Counted from the first letter of the stretch, positions 33,612-43,366 are shown. The stretch: 64,000 bases of DNA from VRUE01 sp963742535 (GCA_963742535.1 CAVUMC010000001.1:186001-250000), one strand, 5' to 3'. The notes: generated by a model not told the origin, from the sequence alone. Numbers and translations are program-made.

Positions 33612-35291
33612 CTAGTTACGAACGCCGGCTTCGCTGTCGGCCGTCTCGGCGACCGGCAGCTCGGCGCCGTTGGCCGGCTTCTCACCGGCGGCGCGCGCGG
33701 CGGCGCCGACGAACTCGCGGAAGAGCGGCTCGGGGCGGTTGGGGCGCGAGTTGAACTCGGGGTGGAACTGGGAAGCGACGAAGAAGGGGTGATCGGGAAG
33801 CTCGACCATCTCGACCAGGCGCTCGTCGGGCGAGGTGCCGCCACAGACCAGGCCCTCGTCCTCGAGCCGGCGGCGCAGCTGGTTGTTGACCTCGTAACGG
33901 TGACGGTGGCGCTTGTAGATGACGGCCTCGCCGTAGATCTCGCGTGCTCGCGTGTCGTCGTGCAGCTTCACCGGGTCGGCGCCGAGGCGCATCGTGCCGC
34001 CCATCTCGGAGACCTCCTTCTGCTCGGGCAGCAAGTCGACCACCGGGAACGGCGTCTCGGGGTCGAACTCGGCCGAGTTGGCGCCCTCCATGCCGACCAC
34101 CGTGCGGGCGAACTCAACCACGGCGATCTGCATGCCGAGGCAGATGCCCAGGTAAGGGATCGAGCGCTCGCGGGCGATCCGCGCCGCCGCGACCTTGCCC
34201 TCGATGCCGCGCTCACCAAAGCCACCCGGGATGAGGATGCCGTCGACGCCTTCAAGGCGATCCGGATCGAAGTTCTCGGAGTCGACCAGCTCGACCTCGA
34301 CCTCGACGCCGTGGTGGATGCCACCGTGCTCGAGCGCCTCGATCACCGACTTGTAGGCATCGGCGAGCTGGATGTACTTGCCGACCAGGGCGATTTTCAC
34401 CTTGCCCTCAGAAGCTTCGGCCCGTTTGCACATCGCCTCCCATTCGCTCAGCTCAGGCGACGGGGCCTCCATGTCGAAGTGATCGAGCACGAGGTCATCG
34501 ACGCCCTCGGCGCGGAAGACGAGCGGAACCTTGTAGATGTTGTCGACGTCGTTGGCGGAGATCACTGCCTCGACGGGCAGGCTGGCGAAGAGGGCGATCT
34601 TCTCGCGGATCTCGCGATCGAGGCGCCCCTCGGAGCGGCAGACCAGGGCGTGGGGCTGGATACCGATGCGACGCAGCTCGTTGACCGAGTGCTGGGTCGG
34701 CTTCGTCTTCAGCTCGCCGGCGTGGCCGACGTAGGGCACCAGGGTCAGGTGCACGAACATCGCCCGCTTCGGCCCGAGGTCGGTGTAGAGCTGGCGAATC
34801 GACTCGAGGAAGGGCAGCGACTCGATGTCACCGACGGTGCCGCCGATCTCGGTGATGACGAAATCGACTGCCGATGACTCGGCGACGATCCGAATCCGGT
34901 TCTTGATCTCGTTGGTGATGTGGGGAATCACCTGCACCGTGGCGCCGAGGTAATCGCCGCGGCGCTCGCGGTTGATCACCGAGTTGTAGACAGCGCCAGC
35001 GGTGACGTTGGAGGCGCGCGAGGTGTTCTCGTCGGTGAAGCGCTCGTAGTGGCCGAGGTCGAGGTCAGTCTCGGCGCCGTCCTCGGTGACGAAGACCTCA
35101 CCGTGCTGGAAGGGGCTCATCGTCCCCGGATCGACGTTGATGTAGGGGTCAAACTTCTGCAGCTGAACCCGGTAGCCCCGGGAGCGAAGCAGGCGACCGA
35201 TCGAGGCCGCGGCGATCCCCTTGCCGAGAGCCGAGACCACGCCGCCGGTGACGAAGATGAATCTTGTGTCGCCTTGAGAAGGTCTGCTCAT
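33612..35291 (-). CDS. pyrG: CTP synthase PyrG
   Basis: Makes CTP from UTP, ATP and glutamine. 559 residues from the ATG at 35291 (an in-frame ATG at 35315 adds eight). The N-terminal synthase domain opens with FVTGGVVSALGKGIAAASIG (ATP site) and includes ITEIGGTVGDIESLPFLE. The C-terminal glutamine amidotransferase has GGFGERG, YLGICLGMQ (nucleophilic Cys) and QFHPEFNSRP (His, Glu). The C-terminal tail is variable. The gene order with steA, steB/mctB and xerD matches Mycobacterium. Confidence 0.98.
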   Translation of the reverse strand: MSRPSQGDTRFIFVTGGVVSALGKGIAAASIGRLLRSRGYRVQLQKFDPYINVDPGTMSPFQHGEVFVTEDGAETDLDLGHYERFTDENTSRASNVTAGAVYNSVINRERRGDYLGATVQVIPHITNEIKNRIRIVAESSAVDFVITEIGGTVGDIESLPFLESIRQLYTDLGPKRAMFVHLTLVPYVGHAGELKTKPTQHSVNELRRIGIQPHALVCRSEGRLDREIREKIALFASLPVEAVISANDVDNIYKVPLVFRAEGVDDLVLDHFDMEAPSPELSEWEAMCKRAEASEGKVKIALVGKYIQLADAYKSVIEALEHGGIHHGVEVEVELVDSENFDPDRLEGVDGILIPGGFGERGIEGKVAAARIARERSIPYLGICLGMQIAVVEFARTVVGMEGANSAEFDPETPFPVVDLLPEQKEVSEMGGTMRLGADPVKLHDDTRAREIYGEAVIYKRHRHRYEVNNQLRRRLEDEGLVCGGTSPDERLVEMVELPDHPFFVASQFHPEFNSRPNRPEPLFREFVGAAARAAGEKPANGAELPVAETADSEAGVRN

Positions 35292-35400
35292 GCTCTGCCG
35301 AGCGAGTCTAGCCATCGCAATGGCGGAACCGATTCGATCGTCGCCGAGATCGAACGCAACTCTCCGTAAATGGTCAATCCCGTGACCACGGCGAGGGCGA

Positions 35401-36123
35401 TCAGGCGCGCGTCGGCCCCAAAGTCGTCAGCAGCCAGACCCCGCCGACGGCGCCGAGCAGGTTGGAGCCGGTGTCACCCAGCATCGCCCGCTCGCGCAAA
35501 GTGAAGGCCGTGCCGACCAGGATCGGCCCGGCGAAGATGCCGAGCAGCTCCAGCGGGGCGAAGGTCCAGGCACCGACGCAGAGCCCCAGCCCAAGCAGGG
35601 CCAGGCCCTTCTCCGCCCGCCCCGGCCGCAGGTCAAGCAGGTTGAAGAGGTTGGTGGCGAGGATCAGCAGCGCCACGTCGGCGATGTAGCGCCACGATTC
35701 GAGACCGCGGCCGGAAACGACGTAGGCGGCGAGTGCCAGCGCTCCCAGTGCCTTGATCGCGCCGGTCGAGAGGCTGCCCTCGCGCAGCGCCCGCGCGTGA
35801 CCGCGCCAACCACGCGGCGTCCCCGCCGCCTCACCCCGCCCCAGCGAGTCATCGAGGAAGCCGAGGAAGGCGACCCCGAGCAGGTATGGCATCCACTGGC
35901 GCAGGCCGGGGCTGAGCAGGTCGAGGTCGGCGCGGTCGTTGAGGAAGGCGAGTGGCGCCAACGCCACCAGGGCCGCCGTCGCCAGCACCGCGCCAAGCGG
36001 AAAGGCAAGCTGGGCACCGCGGTAGTTGGTGCGGACCAAGCCGGCGTCAAGCAGTCCCCGCACCCCGGCCGGCACGACCAGCAGGGCGATCGCAATCGCG
36101 ACCGGAAAGCCGATCCAGGTCAC
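35401..36123 (-). CDS. MraY/WecA-like GT4 glycosyl-1-phosphate transferase family protein
   Basis: A 240-residue polytopic membrane protein of the prenyl-phosphate glycosyl-1-phosphate transferase superfamily, shorter than MraY or WecA (~320-360). It retains LLGVAFLGFLDDSLG (DD catalytic pair), NLFNLLDLRPGRAEKG (usual NxxNxxDGxDG region, here Leu-Arg-Pro in place of the Gly-x-Asp), and RERAMLGDTGSNLLGAVGG. The loss of the second Asp region and of the cytoplasmic His loop suggests an altered or non-catalytic role. It overlaps the downstream end of steB/mctB by 4 nt, tying it to the SteA/SteB pair. Confidence 0.87.
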   Translation of the reverse strand: MTWIGFPVAIAIALLVVPAGVRGLLDAGLVRTNYRGAQLAFPLGAVLATAALVALAPLAFLNDRADLDLLSPGLRQWMPYLLGVAFLGFLDDSLGRGEAAGTPRGWRGHARALREGSLSTGAIKALGALALAAYVVSGRGLESWRYIADVALLILATNLFNLLDLRPGRAEKGLALLGLGLCVGAWTFAPLELLGIFAGPILVGTAFTLRERAMLGDTGSNLLGAVGGVWLLTTLGPTRA

Positions 36124-36995
36124 TGACCCGAGCCCGGCGGCGGCAGCAGGTCGGGCAGCAGGCGGTCGGCCGAGCCCTTGACGCCGAAGCTGCCCTCCGC
36201 TCCGAGCAGGGCGAAGACCGTCGCCACCTTGCCGGCGGTCGTCTCGACGTCGTCGACGCTGGCGAGGTCGTTGGCGGCGAAGAAGGAAACCGAGGACGGT
36301 TCAGCGGTAGTCGTCTCGACTCCGACCGCGGGCGTGCGGGTGCCCGTGATCCCCGCCATCAGCGCCGTTTCCAGGTTGGCCGCCTTGGCCCGCTGCACGG
36401 CGCCCATTTCTTCGGGCACCTGGCGCACGACGATGACCCCGTCGAGGGCGCCGAAGTTGCCGCTGGCCCGGGAAAAGAGGTGGCTGCGCACGCGGTCGAG
36501 CAGAGTGCCGCCGCGAACGATTTGCCGGCCGGCGCCAGTGCCGAATTCAGCCAGCGTGTCTTCGTTCTGGCGGATGTCGGCGAAGCGCGTTTTCGAGAGC
36601 TCGCCGGCCAGGGCGCTGAGGTCAACCGGCTCGCGCACGACCCCGATCCCGACCAGGCGCGCACCGGTCCCCCCCAGCATTTCTTCGATCGCATTGGTCG
36701 TTTCTCCCGGCAGGTCACCGATCGCGACGATGCCGATTCGCTGCCCCGCCAACCGATCACGCACCAGCGCTGGGTAAACGCGGCTGGCGAATTCATCGGA
36801 GCGGCCAAGTTTTTCGCTCAGTTCGTCGGCGTGCTCGCGCGCGTCCTGGAGGTTGCCGGTGAGGCTCTGCTCGAGGTTCTTGCGGGTGCTGGTCAGCGCG
36901 TCGCCGCCGAACTCGGCGCCGATCAGGATGCCGATCGCGATCGCGAGGAAGACGGCGATCAGTGAAGTCGCGTGGTATCGGGCGGAGTAACCCAT
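36120..36995 (-). CDS. SteB/MctB-family membrane-anchored protein (copper transporter family)
   Basis: A 291-residue protein of the family that includes Mycobacterium MctB (annotated as copper transporter) and Corynebacterium SteB (cell division and envelope). One N-terminal transmembrane helix (YHATSLIAVFLAIAIGILIGAEF) is followed by a coiled coil (TSTRKNLEQSLTGNLQDARE and onward to about residue 65) and an extracytoplasmic domain. No Cys- or Met-rich copper-binding motif is visible, so the copper label is not supported here; the place next to steA supports a SteA partner. Confidence 0.9.
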   Translation of the reverse strand: MGYSARYHATSLIAVFLAIAIGILIGAEFGGDALTSTRKNLEQSLTGNLQDAREHADELSEKLGRSDEFASRVYPALVRDRLAGQRIGIVAIGDLPGETTNAIEEMLGGTGARLVGIGVVREPVDLSALAGELSKTRFADIRQNEDTLAEFGTGAGRQIVRGGTLLDRVRSHLFSRASGNFGALDGVIVVRQVPEEMGAVQRAKAANLETALMAGITGTRTPAVGVETTTAEPSSVSFFAANDLASVDDVETTAGKVATVFALLGAEGSFGVKGSADRLLPDLLPPPGSGQ

Positions 36996-37020
36996 CGGGG
37001 CAGGCTATTGGGCGGCTGCC

Positions 37021-38208
37021 CTAAAGCCCAAGCGTGATCTTGATCTTCAGCCAGACCAGCTCGACCAGGTCGCTGAGCGCCGGCGAGGTGATCACGACGA
37101 TCGCCAGCAGCACCATGAAAGCGGCGAGGAAGAGTGCCATCGGGCCGAAGGGAGAGCTCGGGTTGTAGAGCCGGCTCACGCCCTTGGCGTCGACCAGCTT
37201 CTCGCCGATCCGCAGGCGGGTGAGGAAGGTCGAGGACATACCGCCGCGCTTGCGATCGAGGAACTCGATCAGGTTGAAGTGGGCACCGACGCTGACGATC
37301 AGCGCCGCCCCCTTCTCGTGAGCCATCAGCATCGCCACGTCCTCGCTGGTCCCAGCCGCCGGCAACAGGGTGTGGTCGAGACCGAGATCGAGCAGGCGCT
37401 GGCGGCCGGGCGCGCGACCGTCGGGATAGGCGTGGACGATCAGCTCGGCGCCACAGCGCAGCGCCTGGTCACCGGCCGAGTCCATGTCGCCGACGATCAA
37501 GTCGGGCTTCATGCCGGCCTCCAGCACCCCGTCGGCGCCACCGTCGACCGCGACCACGATCGGGCGCACGTCGCGGATGTAGGCGCGCAGGGCCTTGAGG
37601 TCGCGGCGGTGGCGATCGCCGCGGACGACGATCAGCACGTGGCGATCGCGGAAGGAGACGCGGGTCGCGGGGAACTCGACGCTGCCGGTGAGGAGGTCGC
37701 TCTCCTGACGTACATGGGCGACGGTGTTCTCGGCGAATTCGGCCAGCGCCTCGTCGACCCGCTCGAGCTGCTCTCCCCGCTGCTGCTCCAGCTCCTCGAC
37801 CCCGAGCACGCGACCGCGCAACAGCTCGTGCCCGCCACCAAGCACGGCACCACCGGCGAGGCTGACCAGGTTGCCGTCGACGAGCAGCTCAAACGGATCG
37901 ACGCCATCGACGTCGATCAGTTGCACGCCAGCCTGGGCCAACAGGAGCGGACCGGCGTTGGGGTAACGCCCATTGGACGAGGGCGAGGCATTGATCACGG
38001 CGCTGACGCCGGTCGCGATCAACTCCTCGGCGGCGATGCGGTCGATGTTGACGTGGTCGATGACGGCGATGTCACCGGGTTCCAGCTTTTTAACCAGGTG
38101 CTTGGTGCGGCGACCGAGCCGGACCCGTCCTTCGATCGCCTCGACCGGCGAGGCTGCATCACGGCGCGAAAGCAGGGCTGGAAAGCGACGGCGACTGGCG
38201 GTTGCCAC
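37021..38208 (-). CDS. steA: SteA-type putative cytokinetic-ring protein
   Basis: A 395-residue protein of the SteA family (Corynebacterium cytokinesis; Mtb Rv1697 homologue). The N-terminal two thirds resemble a thiamine-pyrophosphokinase-like fold (PSSNGRYPNAGPLLLAQAGV, VAVDGGADGVLEAGMKPDL, IVGDMDSAGDQAL, then PAAGTSEDVAMLMAHEKGA), although nothing suggests true TPK activity. The C-terminus has one transmembrane helix (GPMALFLAAFMVLLAIVVIT). It is followed 25 nt downstream by steB/mctB on the same strand, the order known from other actinobacteria. Confidence 0.93.
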   Translation of the reverse strand: MATASRRRFPALLSRRDAASPVEAIEGRVRLGRRTKHLVKKLEPGDIAVIDHVNIDRIAAEELIATGVSAVINASPSSNGRYPNAGPLLLAQAGVQLIDVDGVDPFELLVDGNLVSLAGGAVLGGGHELLRGRVLGVEELEQQRGEQLERVDEALAEFAENTVAHVRQESDLLTGSVEFPATRVSFRDRHVLIVVRGDRHRRDLKALRAYIRDVRPIVVAVDGGADGVLEAGMKPDLIVGDMDSAGDQALRCGAELIVHAYPDGRAPGRQRLLDLGLDHTLLPAAGTSEDVAMLMAHEKGAALIVSVGAHFNLIEFLDRKRGGMSSTFLTRLRIGEKLVDAKGVSRLYNPSSPFGPMALFLAAFMVLLAIVVITSPALSDLVELVWLKIKITLGL

Positions 38209-38258
38209 CGAATCAGGTTATCCGCCCGCGCAGGCGGTTCCAAGCGGTTTTTCGCTCG

Positions 38259-39941
38259 CTAAGCGGCGGCGAGCAGCTCGCGTGCGTGGCGAGTCGCGGC
38301 CTCATCGCTCTGCTCACCGCCGAGCATGCGGCGAATCTCCTCGACCACACCGTCGCCGTCGAGCTTGCGCACGCTGGCGCTGGCGCGCTCGCCGGAGACG
38401 TCCTTTTCGAGCGTGAAGTGAGTATTTGCCAGCGAGGCGACCTGAGGCAGGTGGGTGATGCAGAGGACCTGCCTGCCCTCGCCAAGGGCGCGCAGCCGCT
38501 CACCCACCCGGCGCGCGGTCTTGCCGCCAACGCCCGCATCGATCTCGTCGAAGACGAGCGTTCCAGCCCCAGCGGCAGCGCCGAAGCCGCTCAGCGCCAG
38601 CATCACTCGCGAGAGCTCTCCGCCGGAGGCAGCGTCGCGCAACGGCGCCGCCTCCAAGCCTGGATTGGGCGCAAGGCGCAGCTCGACCGTCTCGGCGCCG
38701 CTGGGACCAAAGCTTTCCGGATGGGGCTCGAGCACCACTTCAAGGCGGGCGCCTTGCATCGCCAACCCCTCCAGCTCCGCCGCGGCCTCGCGCTCCAACG
38801 GCGCCGCCGCTTTTGCCCGGGCCTTGCTCAACTTGGCGGCCAGCGCAGCCCGGCGCTCTTCGGCTGACGCCAGTGCCGCCTCCACCTCCGACCCCCGCTC
38901 CTCAGCCCCCTCCAGGCGAGCGATCTCCGCCCGGCAGCGCTCGGCGTGGGCGAGGACAGACTCCATGCTTCCACCGTGCTTGCGCTGCAACCGATCCAGG
39001 GTGTCGAGGCGCTCTTCGACCGCGAGCAGCCGTTCGGGGTCTGCCTCCAGGCTTTCGAGGTGATCGCGCAACCCACCCGCTACGTCCGTCAGCTCGATCG
39101 CCACGGCGCTGAGCCGCTGCGAGAGCGCGTCGAGCTCGGCGTCCACCCCACTCACCCCTTGCAGCAGCGCCTCGGCCTGGGCCAGCGCGCCGGCGGCCCC
39201 ACTCCCGTCCTCGTCGGCACCAAGCGCCGCGGCGTGTGCCCCAGCCGCTGCCTCGCGCAGACCCTCGGCGTGCCGCAATCGCTCCCGCTCCGCCCCAAGC
39301 CCAGCCTCTTCGTTGGGATCGGGCGCCGCCGCGTCGATCTCGGCAAGCTCGTAGCGGTAGAGATCGAGGTCGCGCTCACGCGAGCCGTCGAGCTCGCGCA
39401 GCTCACTCAGCTCCGCCACGAGCCGCAAGCACTCGCGATGCACCGTGCGGTAGTCCTCGCGCAGCTCCAGATGGGCGGCGCCGGCGAAGCCGTCGAGGAC
39501 GTCCATCTGTGCCGCCGCGATCGTCAGCTTGCGGTGCTCGTGCTGGCCGTAGAAGGCAAGCAAGCGCTCGCCCAACAGTTTCAGGTCGGCGGCCGTGGCC
39601 GAACGACCGGCGACGAAGGCGCTGGTCCGTCCGCTGGCCGAGACCCGCCGGCCAAGCACGACCTCCTCCGCGCCCTCCGGCAGCCGCTCGGCGATCTCGG
39701 CCATCTCCGGCGCCGTGAGCAGGTCCGGCGGCAGGTCGAAGACCCCCTCGACCCAGGCCTCCTCCGCCTCTGGTCGCACAATCTGCGGGCGCGCCTTGCC
39801 GCCCATCAGCAAGTCGAGCGAGTGCGCCAGGACGGTCTTGCCGGCCCCGGTCTCGCCGGTGATCGCATTCAGCCCAGCGCCAAGCCTCAGCTCCGCTTTC
39901 TCGATCAGCAGCAGGTTCTCGATTCGCAGCTCACGCAGCAC
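38259..39941 (-). CDS. recN: DNA repair protein RecN
   Basis: SMC-like ATPase acting early in double-strand-break repair. 560 residues with Walker A GETGAGKTVLAHS near residue 30, a long middle region of coiled coil (Glu/Ala/Arg-rich), the ABC signature DAASGGELSRVMLAL and Walker B LVFDEIDAGVGG, then the D-loop QVLCITHLPQVAS. ATG start. It is the last gene of the tlyA-nadK-MFS-recN run and lies 50 nt upstream of steA. recN is a classical SOS-regulated gene elsewhere; see the LexA-like box at 43367. Confidence 0.97.
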   Translation of the reverse strand: MLRELRIENLLLIEKAELRLGAGLNAITGETGAGKTVLAHSLDLLMGGKARPQIVRPEAEEAWVEGVFDLPPDLLTAPEMAEIAERLPEGAEEVVLGRRVSASGRTSAFVAGRSATAADLKLLGERLLAFYGQHEHRKLTIAAAQMDVLDGFAGAAHLELREDYRTVHRECLRLVAELSELRELDGSRERDLDLYRYELAEIDAAAPDPNEEAGLGAERERLRHAEGLREAAAGAHAAALGADEDGSGAAGALAQAEALLQGVSGVDAELDALSQRLSAVAIELTDVAGGLRDHLESLEADPERLLAVEERLDTLDRLQRKHGGSMESVLAHAERCRAEIARLEGAEERGSEVEAALASAEERRAALAAKLSKARAKAAAPLEREAAAELEGLAMQGARLEVVLEPHPESFGPSGAETVELRLAPNPGLEAAPLRDAASGGELSRVMLALSGFGAAAGAGTLVFDEIDAGVGGKTARRVGERLRALGEGRQVLCITHLPQVASLANTHFTLEKDVSGERASASVRKLDGDGVVEEIRRMLGGEQSDEAATRHARELLAAA

Positions 39942-39979
39942 GGCTTCTGTGTACCACCCGCGGCGGCGGGTGGCCGCCG

Positions 39980-41521
39980 TTACGCGGCGACCGGCTCGGC
40001 CGCAGGCTCCCCTTCGTCTCCCTCAGGGGGCCCGGCCTCCTGGACGAAATCCCTGGAACGCACGAGGACGAAGCCCAGCGCCGCGCCGACGAAGGAGAGC
40101 ACGGCGGCGATCATGATGATCTCGTTGAAGGCGCCGACGAAAGCGACGTCGGAGGCGTGGATGACCTCCGGCCGGATCCGGGCGGGAGACACAGCCCCGG
40201 CCGCGCGCGAGCCGCCTGAGGCGATGATTTCGCCGAGCCCATCGGGAGCGCGCGGCAGCAGCTCGGAGATCCTGGAGTTGACGCTGGACTGGAAGACGGC
40301 TCCCAGCCCGGCCACACCGGTCGCGATCCCGACTTGGCGGAAGGTGGTGTTGATGCCCGAGCCCATGCCGGACTTCTCGACCGGCACGACGGCGATCGCC
40401 GCCTGCCCGATCCCCGGGTTGGTGATGCCGATTCCGACACCCGCAACGAGGAAGCCGGCGAGCAACGTCGTCCAGCCGGAGTCGGGCGAGACGCCGTGCA
40501 TGAGCAGCAAGCCGACCCCGACCGTGGCGAGGCCGACGCCGAGCAGGATTCGAATCGGGATTTTGTGCGAGAGCGCGCCGGAGATCGGCGCGACGATGAA
40601 ACCGAGCACGGTCAGCGGCAGAAAGCGCAGACCTGCTTCCAGCGGGGAGAAGTCGAGCACCCCCTGCATGTAGATGGTCAGGTAGAGGAACATCGCGAAC
40701 ATCCCCGCCGAGAGCCCGAAGGCCACCGCGGAGACACCGTTGAAGGCGGGCTTGCGGAAGAGCGAGAGGTCGAGCATCGGGTATTTGCTGCGCAGCTCGA
40801 TCGCGACGAAGGCCGCGAGCAGGACCCCCGCTCCGACCAAGCAGGAGACGATCAGAGGGCTGCCCCAGCCCTCGGGGTTGCCCCGGATCAGCCCGAAGAT
40901 CAAGAGGAAGAGGGCGAGCGAGAAGGTGACCAGCCCCGGCACGTCGACCGGTTCGGGGTCTTTGGCGAAGACGTTGACGATCCGTCGCTCGGTCAGGACC
41001 ATCGCCGCGATCCCGATCGGGACGTTGACGAAGAAGATCCACTCCCAGCCGAGACTTTCGGTGATCACGCCGCCGACCAGCGGGCCGACCGCCACCGCCC
41101 CGCCGACCACCGCGCCCCAGACGCCGAACGCCGTCGCCCGGTCTTTGCCGTGGAACTCCTGGCCGATCAGGGCCAGCGAGGTGGCGAACATCCCCGCCCC
41201 GCCGATCCCCTGCAGCCCGCGGGCCAGGTTGAGCAGCGTCGGGTCGTCGGAGATGCCGCAGAGGAACGAGGCGAAGGTGAAGATTCCGAAGCCGATCGTG
41301 AAGACCCGGCGCCTGCCCAGCCGGTCGCCCAGCGAACCCGCGGTGAGCAGGAAGGCGGCCAGCATCAGCGAGTAGGCATCGACCACCCACTGCAGGCTGG
41401 AGAGGCTGGCGTGCAGTTCACGCTGGATGTCGGGCAGGGCGACGTTGACGACGGTGACGTCGAGCAACAGCATGAACGTCGCGATCGAGACGAGAAGGAG
41501 GGTCCACCACTTGCGCTCCAT
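39980..41521 (-). CDS. DHA2-type MFS transporter (EmrB/QacA-like, 14 TM)
   Basis: A 513-residue drug-proton antiporter type. Signature motifs: LLDVTVVNVALPDIQ (helix 1), LTAGSLGDRLGRRRVF (MFS motif A), ARGLQGIGGAGMF (motif B) and AVAVGPLVGGVITESLGWEW, IFFVNVPIG (motif C-like). Hydrophobic segments number about 14. ATG start. It sits between nadK and recN in an otherwise conserved order where these two are normally adjacent, so it looks like an insertion. No regulator accompanies it; the substrate is unknown. Confidence 0.9.
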   Translation of the reverse strand: MERKWWTLLLVSIATFMLLLDVTVVNVALPDIQRELHASLSSLQWVVDAYSLMLAAFLLTAGSLGDRLGRRRVFTIGFGIFTFASFLCGISDDPTLLNLARGLQGIGGAGMFATSLALIGQEFHGKDRATAFGVWGAVVGGAVAVGPLVGGVITESLGWEWIFFVNVPIGIAAMVLTERRIVNVFAKDPEPVDVPGLVTFSLALFLLIFGLIRGNPEGWGSPLIVSCLVGAGVLLAAFVAIELRSKYPMLDLSLFRKPAFNGVSAVAFGLSAGMFAMFLYLTIYMQGVLDFSPLEAGLRFLPLTVLGFIVAPISGALSHKIPIRILLGVGLATVGVGLLLMHGVSPDSGWTTLLAGFLVAGVGIGITNPGIGQAAIAVVPVEKSGMGSGINTTFRQVGIATGVAGLGAVFQSSVNSRISELLPRAPDGLGEIIASGGSRAAGAVSPARIRPEVIHASDVAFVGAFNEIIMIAAVLSFVGAALGFVLVRSRDFVQEAGPPEGDEGEPAAEPVAA

Positions 41522-41554
41522 GCGTCGGAACCCTAGACAACCGACCGCGTCGGC

Positions 41555-42400
41555 TCAGACGGCTAGATGGCCGAACTTCTCGCGTATACGTTGGTAGAAG
41601 CTGGTGCCTGGGAGCTGGGCCAAGCGGCCGACCGCGTCGACGAAGCGGACGTCGAGAGCAGCTCCAGGTTCCAGCGTCGTCACCTGGGCACCGTCGATCG
41701 CAACCTCGACCGGCTCGCGCCCCGGTGCATTACCGACCGTGAGTACGTCGCCCGGCGCAACGACCAGCGCCCGCGCCGTCAGCGAGTGCGGCGAGATGTA
41801 GCTGACCACGTACCCCTTCACGCCCCAGGCCAGGATCGGCCCCTGGTTGGCCAGGTTGTAGCCGGTCGAGCCCGCCGGCGTGGCGGCAACGAGCCCATCA
41901 CAGCGCACGTTTCCGACCTCCTCGCCGGCGATCCGATAGGTCAGCTCGGCGACGCGGTCGTGCGGACGGCGGCTGAAGCTGACGTCGTTGAGGGCAAAGC
42001 GCTCCTCGCCTTCGACCGTGATCGTCAGCGCCGGCAGGTCGACCGTCTCGGTCTCACCGGCAAGGGCGCGGCGAATCCCCTCAGCCGCCTCATCGCGCTC
42101 AACTGCAGCGAGAAAGCCAACGGTGCCGAAATTGACGCCGAAGACGGGCACGCCGGTGCCGGCGAAGCGGCGTAGTGCATAGAGGATCGAGCCATCACCG
42201 CCGAGCACGAGGCAGAGGTCGGGACCATCGGGCAGCGAATCGACAAGCTCGATGCCCGCGGCGGAGTGGTTGTGCTTCTCAATCTCATCGGCCGTGGCGA
42301 CGAGGCGCCAGCCCGACTCGCGCGCAACGCTCTTCGCCACCGAAACGGCCTCGGTCGCGGCCGGCGGGTGCGAATGGGTGATCAGCGCTGCAGTCTTCAT
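41555..42400 (-). CDS. nadK: NAD kinase
   Basis: Phosphorylates NAD to NADP. 281 residues: GGDGSILYALR (ATP/NAD site), FGVNFGTVGFL, LNDVSFSRRPH (Asn-Asp in place of the usual Asn-Glu), and TPAGSTGYNLANQGPIL (Thr-Ala-Thr-Gly-Ser-Thr region). The ATG at 42400 overlaps the tlyA stop (ATGA), so the pair is translationally coupled as in other actinobacteria. The C-terminus TSFYQRIREKFGHLAV is typical of the family. Confidence 0.97.
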   Translation of the reverse strand: MKTAALITHSHPPAATEAVSVAKSVARESGWRLVATADEIEKHNHSAAGIELVDSLPDGPDLCLVLGGDGSILYALRRFAGTGVPVFGVNFGTVGFLAAVERDEAAEGIRRALAGETETVDLPALTITVEGEERFALNDVSFSRRPHDRVAELTYRIAGEEVGNVRCDGLVAATPAGSTGYNLANQGPILAWGVKGYVVSYISPHSLTARALVVAPGDVLTVGNAPGREPVEVAIDGAQVTTLEPGAALDVRFVDAVGRLAQLPGTSFYQRIREKFGHLAV

Positions 42401-43185
42401 GCGTCCGGCTCCGCCGCCAAGATCGCTGCCTCCAGATCGTCGAGCGGCTCGCCCCCGCCTCCGCACCAGATGAAGGTCTCACGGTTGCCCTTCGGGCCGG
42501 GCAGTCCTGACGGGGCAAAGCCACGAACCGGCAAGCCAATCGCCTCGATCGCGCGAGCGACGATGAGGATCGCCTCGCGACGGTCGGCGACGTCGCGCAC
42601 AACCCCCCTGCCGACCCGCTTGCGGCCCAGCTCGAACTGCGGCTTGACCATCGCCAGGATCTTCCCGTCAGTCGAAATCGAGCGAGCAACGGCCGGCAGC
42701 ACCTTGGTCAGGGAGATGAAGGAGACGTCGACGGTGGCCAGATCGGGGACGAAAGGCAGGTCGCTCAACTCGAGCTCGCGGGCGTTCAGCCGCTCGATCA
42801 CGCTGACCCGGGGGTCCTCGCGCAGGCGCAAATCGAGCTGCCCATAGGCGACGTCGACCGCGGCGATGCGAGCGGCGCCTCGCTGCAGAAGGCAATCGCT
42901 GAACCCCCCGGTCGAGGCGCCAACGTCGAGGCAGTCGCGGCCGGCGACGTCTATCCCCAATGCTTCCAACGCGTTCTCGAGCTTGATCCCGCCGCGAGAG
43001 ACGTAGCGCGGTCCCTCCTCGACGATCAGCGCCGCTTCGGGCTCAACAAGCTGGCTTGGCCGCAGCGCGATCGGACCGTCCTGGCCGACCCGCACCGCGC
43101 CTGCGCGCACTGCTCCCGCCGCGGCCGTGCGCGAGGGAAACAGGCCCTGCTCGGCAAGCACCGCATCTATCCGCACCTTCTTCAT
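42397..43185 (-). CDS. tlyA: TlyA-family 16S/23S rRNA 2'-O-methyltransferase
   Basis: Methylates rRNA cytidines (C1409 of 16S and C1920 of 23S in Mycobacterium); loss gives capreomycin resistance there. 262 residues. N-terminal S4 RNA-binding domain (about 1-65, RIDAVLAEQGLFPSRTAAAG), then the Rossmann methyltransferase (CLDVGASTGGFSDCLLQRGA as SAM site; KPQFELG catalytic region). The ATG at 43185 starts the canonical MKKVRIDAVLAEQGL. It is the first gene of a four-gene run. In many bacteria dxs precedes tlyA directly; here the 43.2-46.3 kb segment intervenes. Confidence 0.95.
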   Translation of the reverse strand: MKKVRIDAVLAEQGLFPSRTAAAGAVRAGAVRVGQDGPIALRPSQLVEPEAALIVEEGPRYVSRGGIKLENALEALGIDVAGRDCLDVGASTGGFSDCLLQRGAARIAAVDVAYGQLDLRLREDPRVSVIERLNARELELSDLPFVPDLATVDVSFISLTKVLPAVARSISTDGKILAMVKPQFELGRKRVGRGVVRDVADRREAILIVARAIEAIGLPVRGFAPSGLPGPKGNRETFIWCGGGGEPLDDLEAAILAAEPDA

Positions 43186-43366
43186 CGCCGCAACCGTAGC
43201 GCCGGGCCCACCGCCCGGCACCGGTCTCGGCCCCGATACAGGTTTTTAACCAGCCTTCACGCGATCTTGGAGATGCTTTTACCTCGCCTGATTTCATGCC
43301 ATCAGACCGGGTTAGCGGCGGTGCCTGGCGGGCATCAAAGGTCTGTGATCCCACTCACACACTGAT

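Noticed and set aside
36120..36995. Copper-transport function for the MctB-family protein
   Set aside because: No copper-binding Cys/Met/His cluster or transport-type membrane domain is visible; neighbourhood favours the SteB role.
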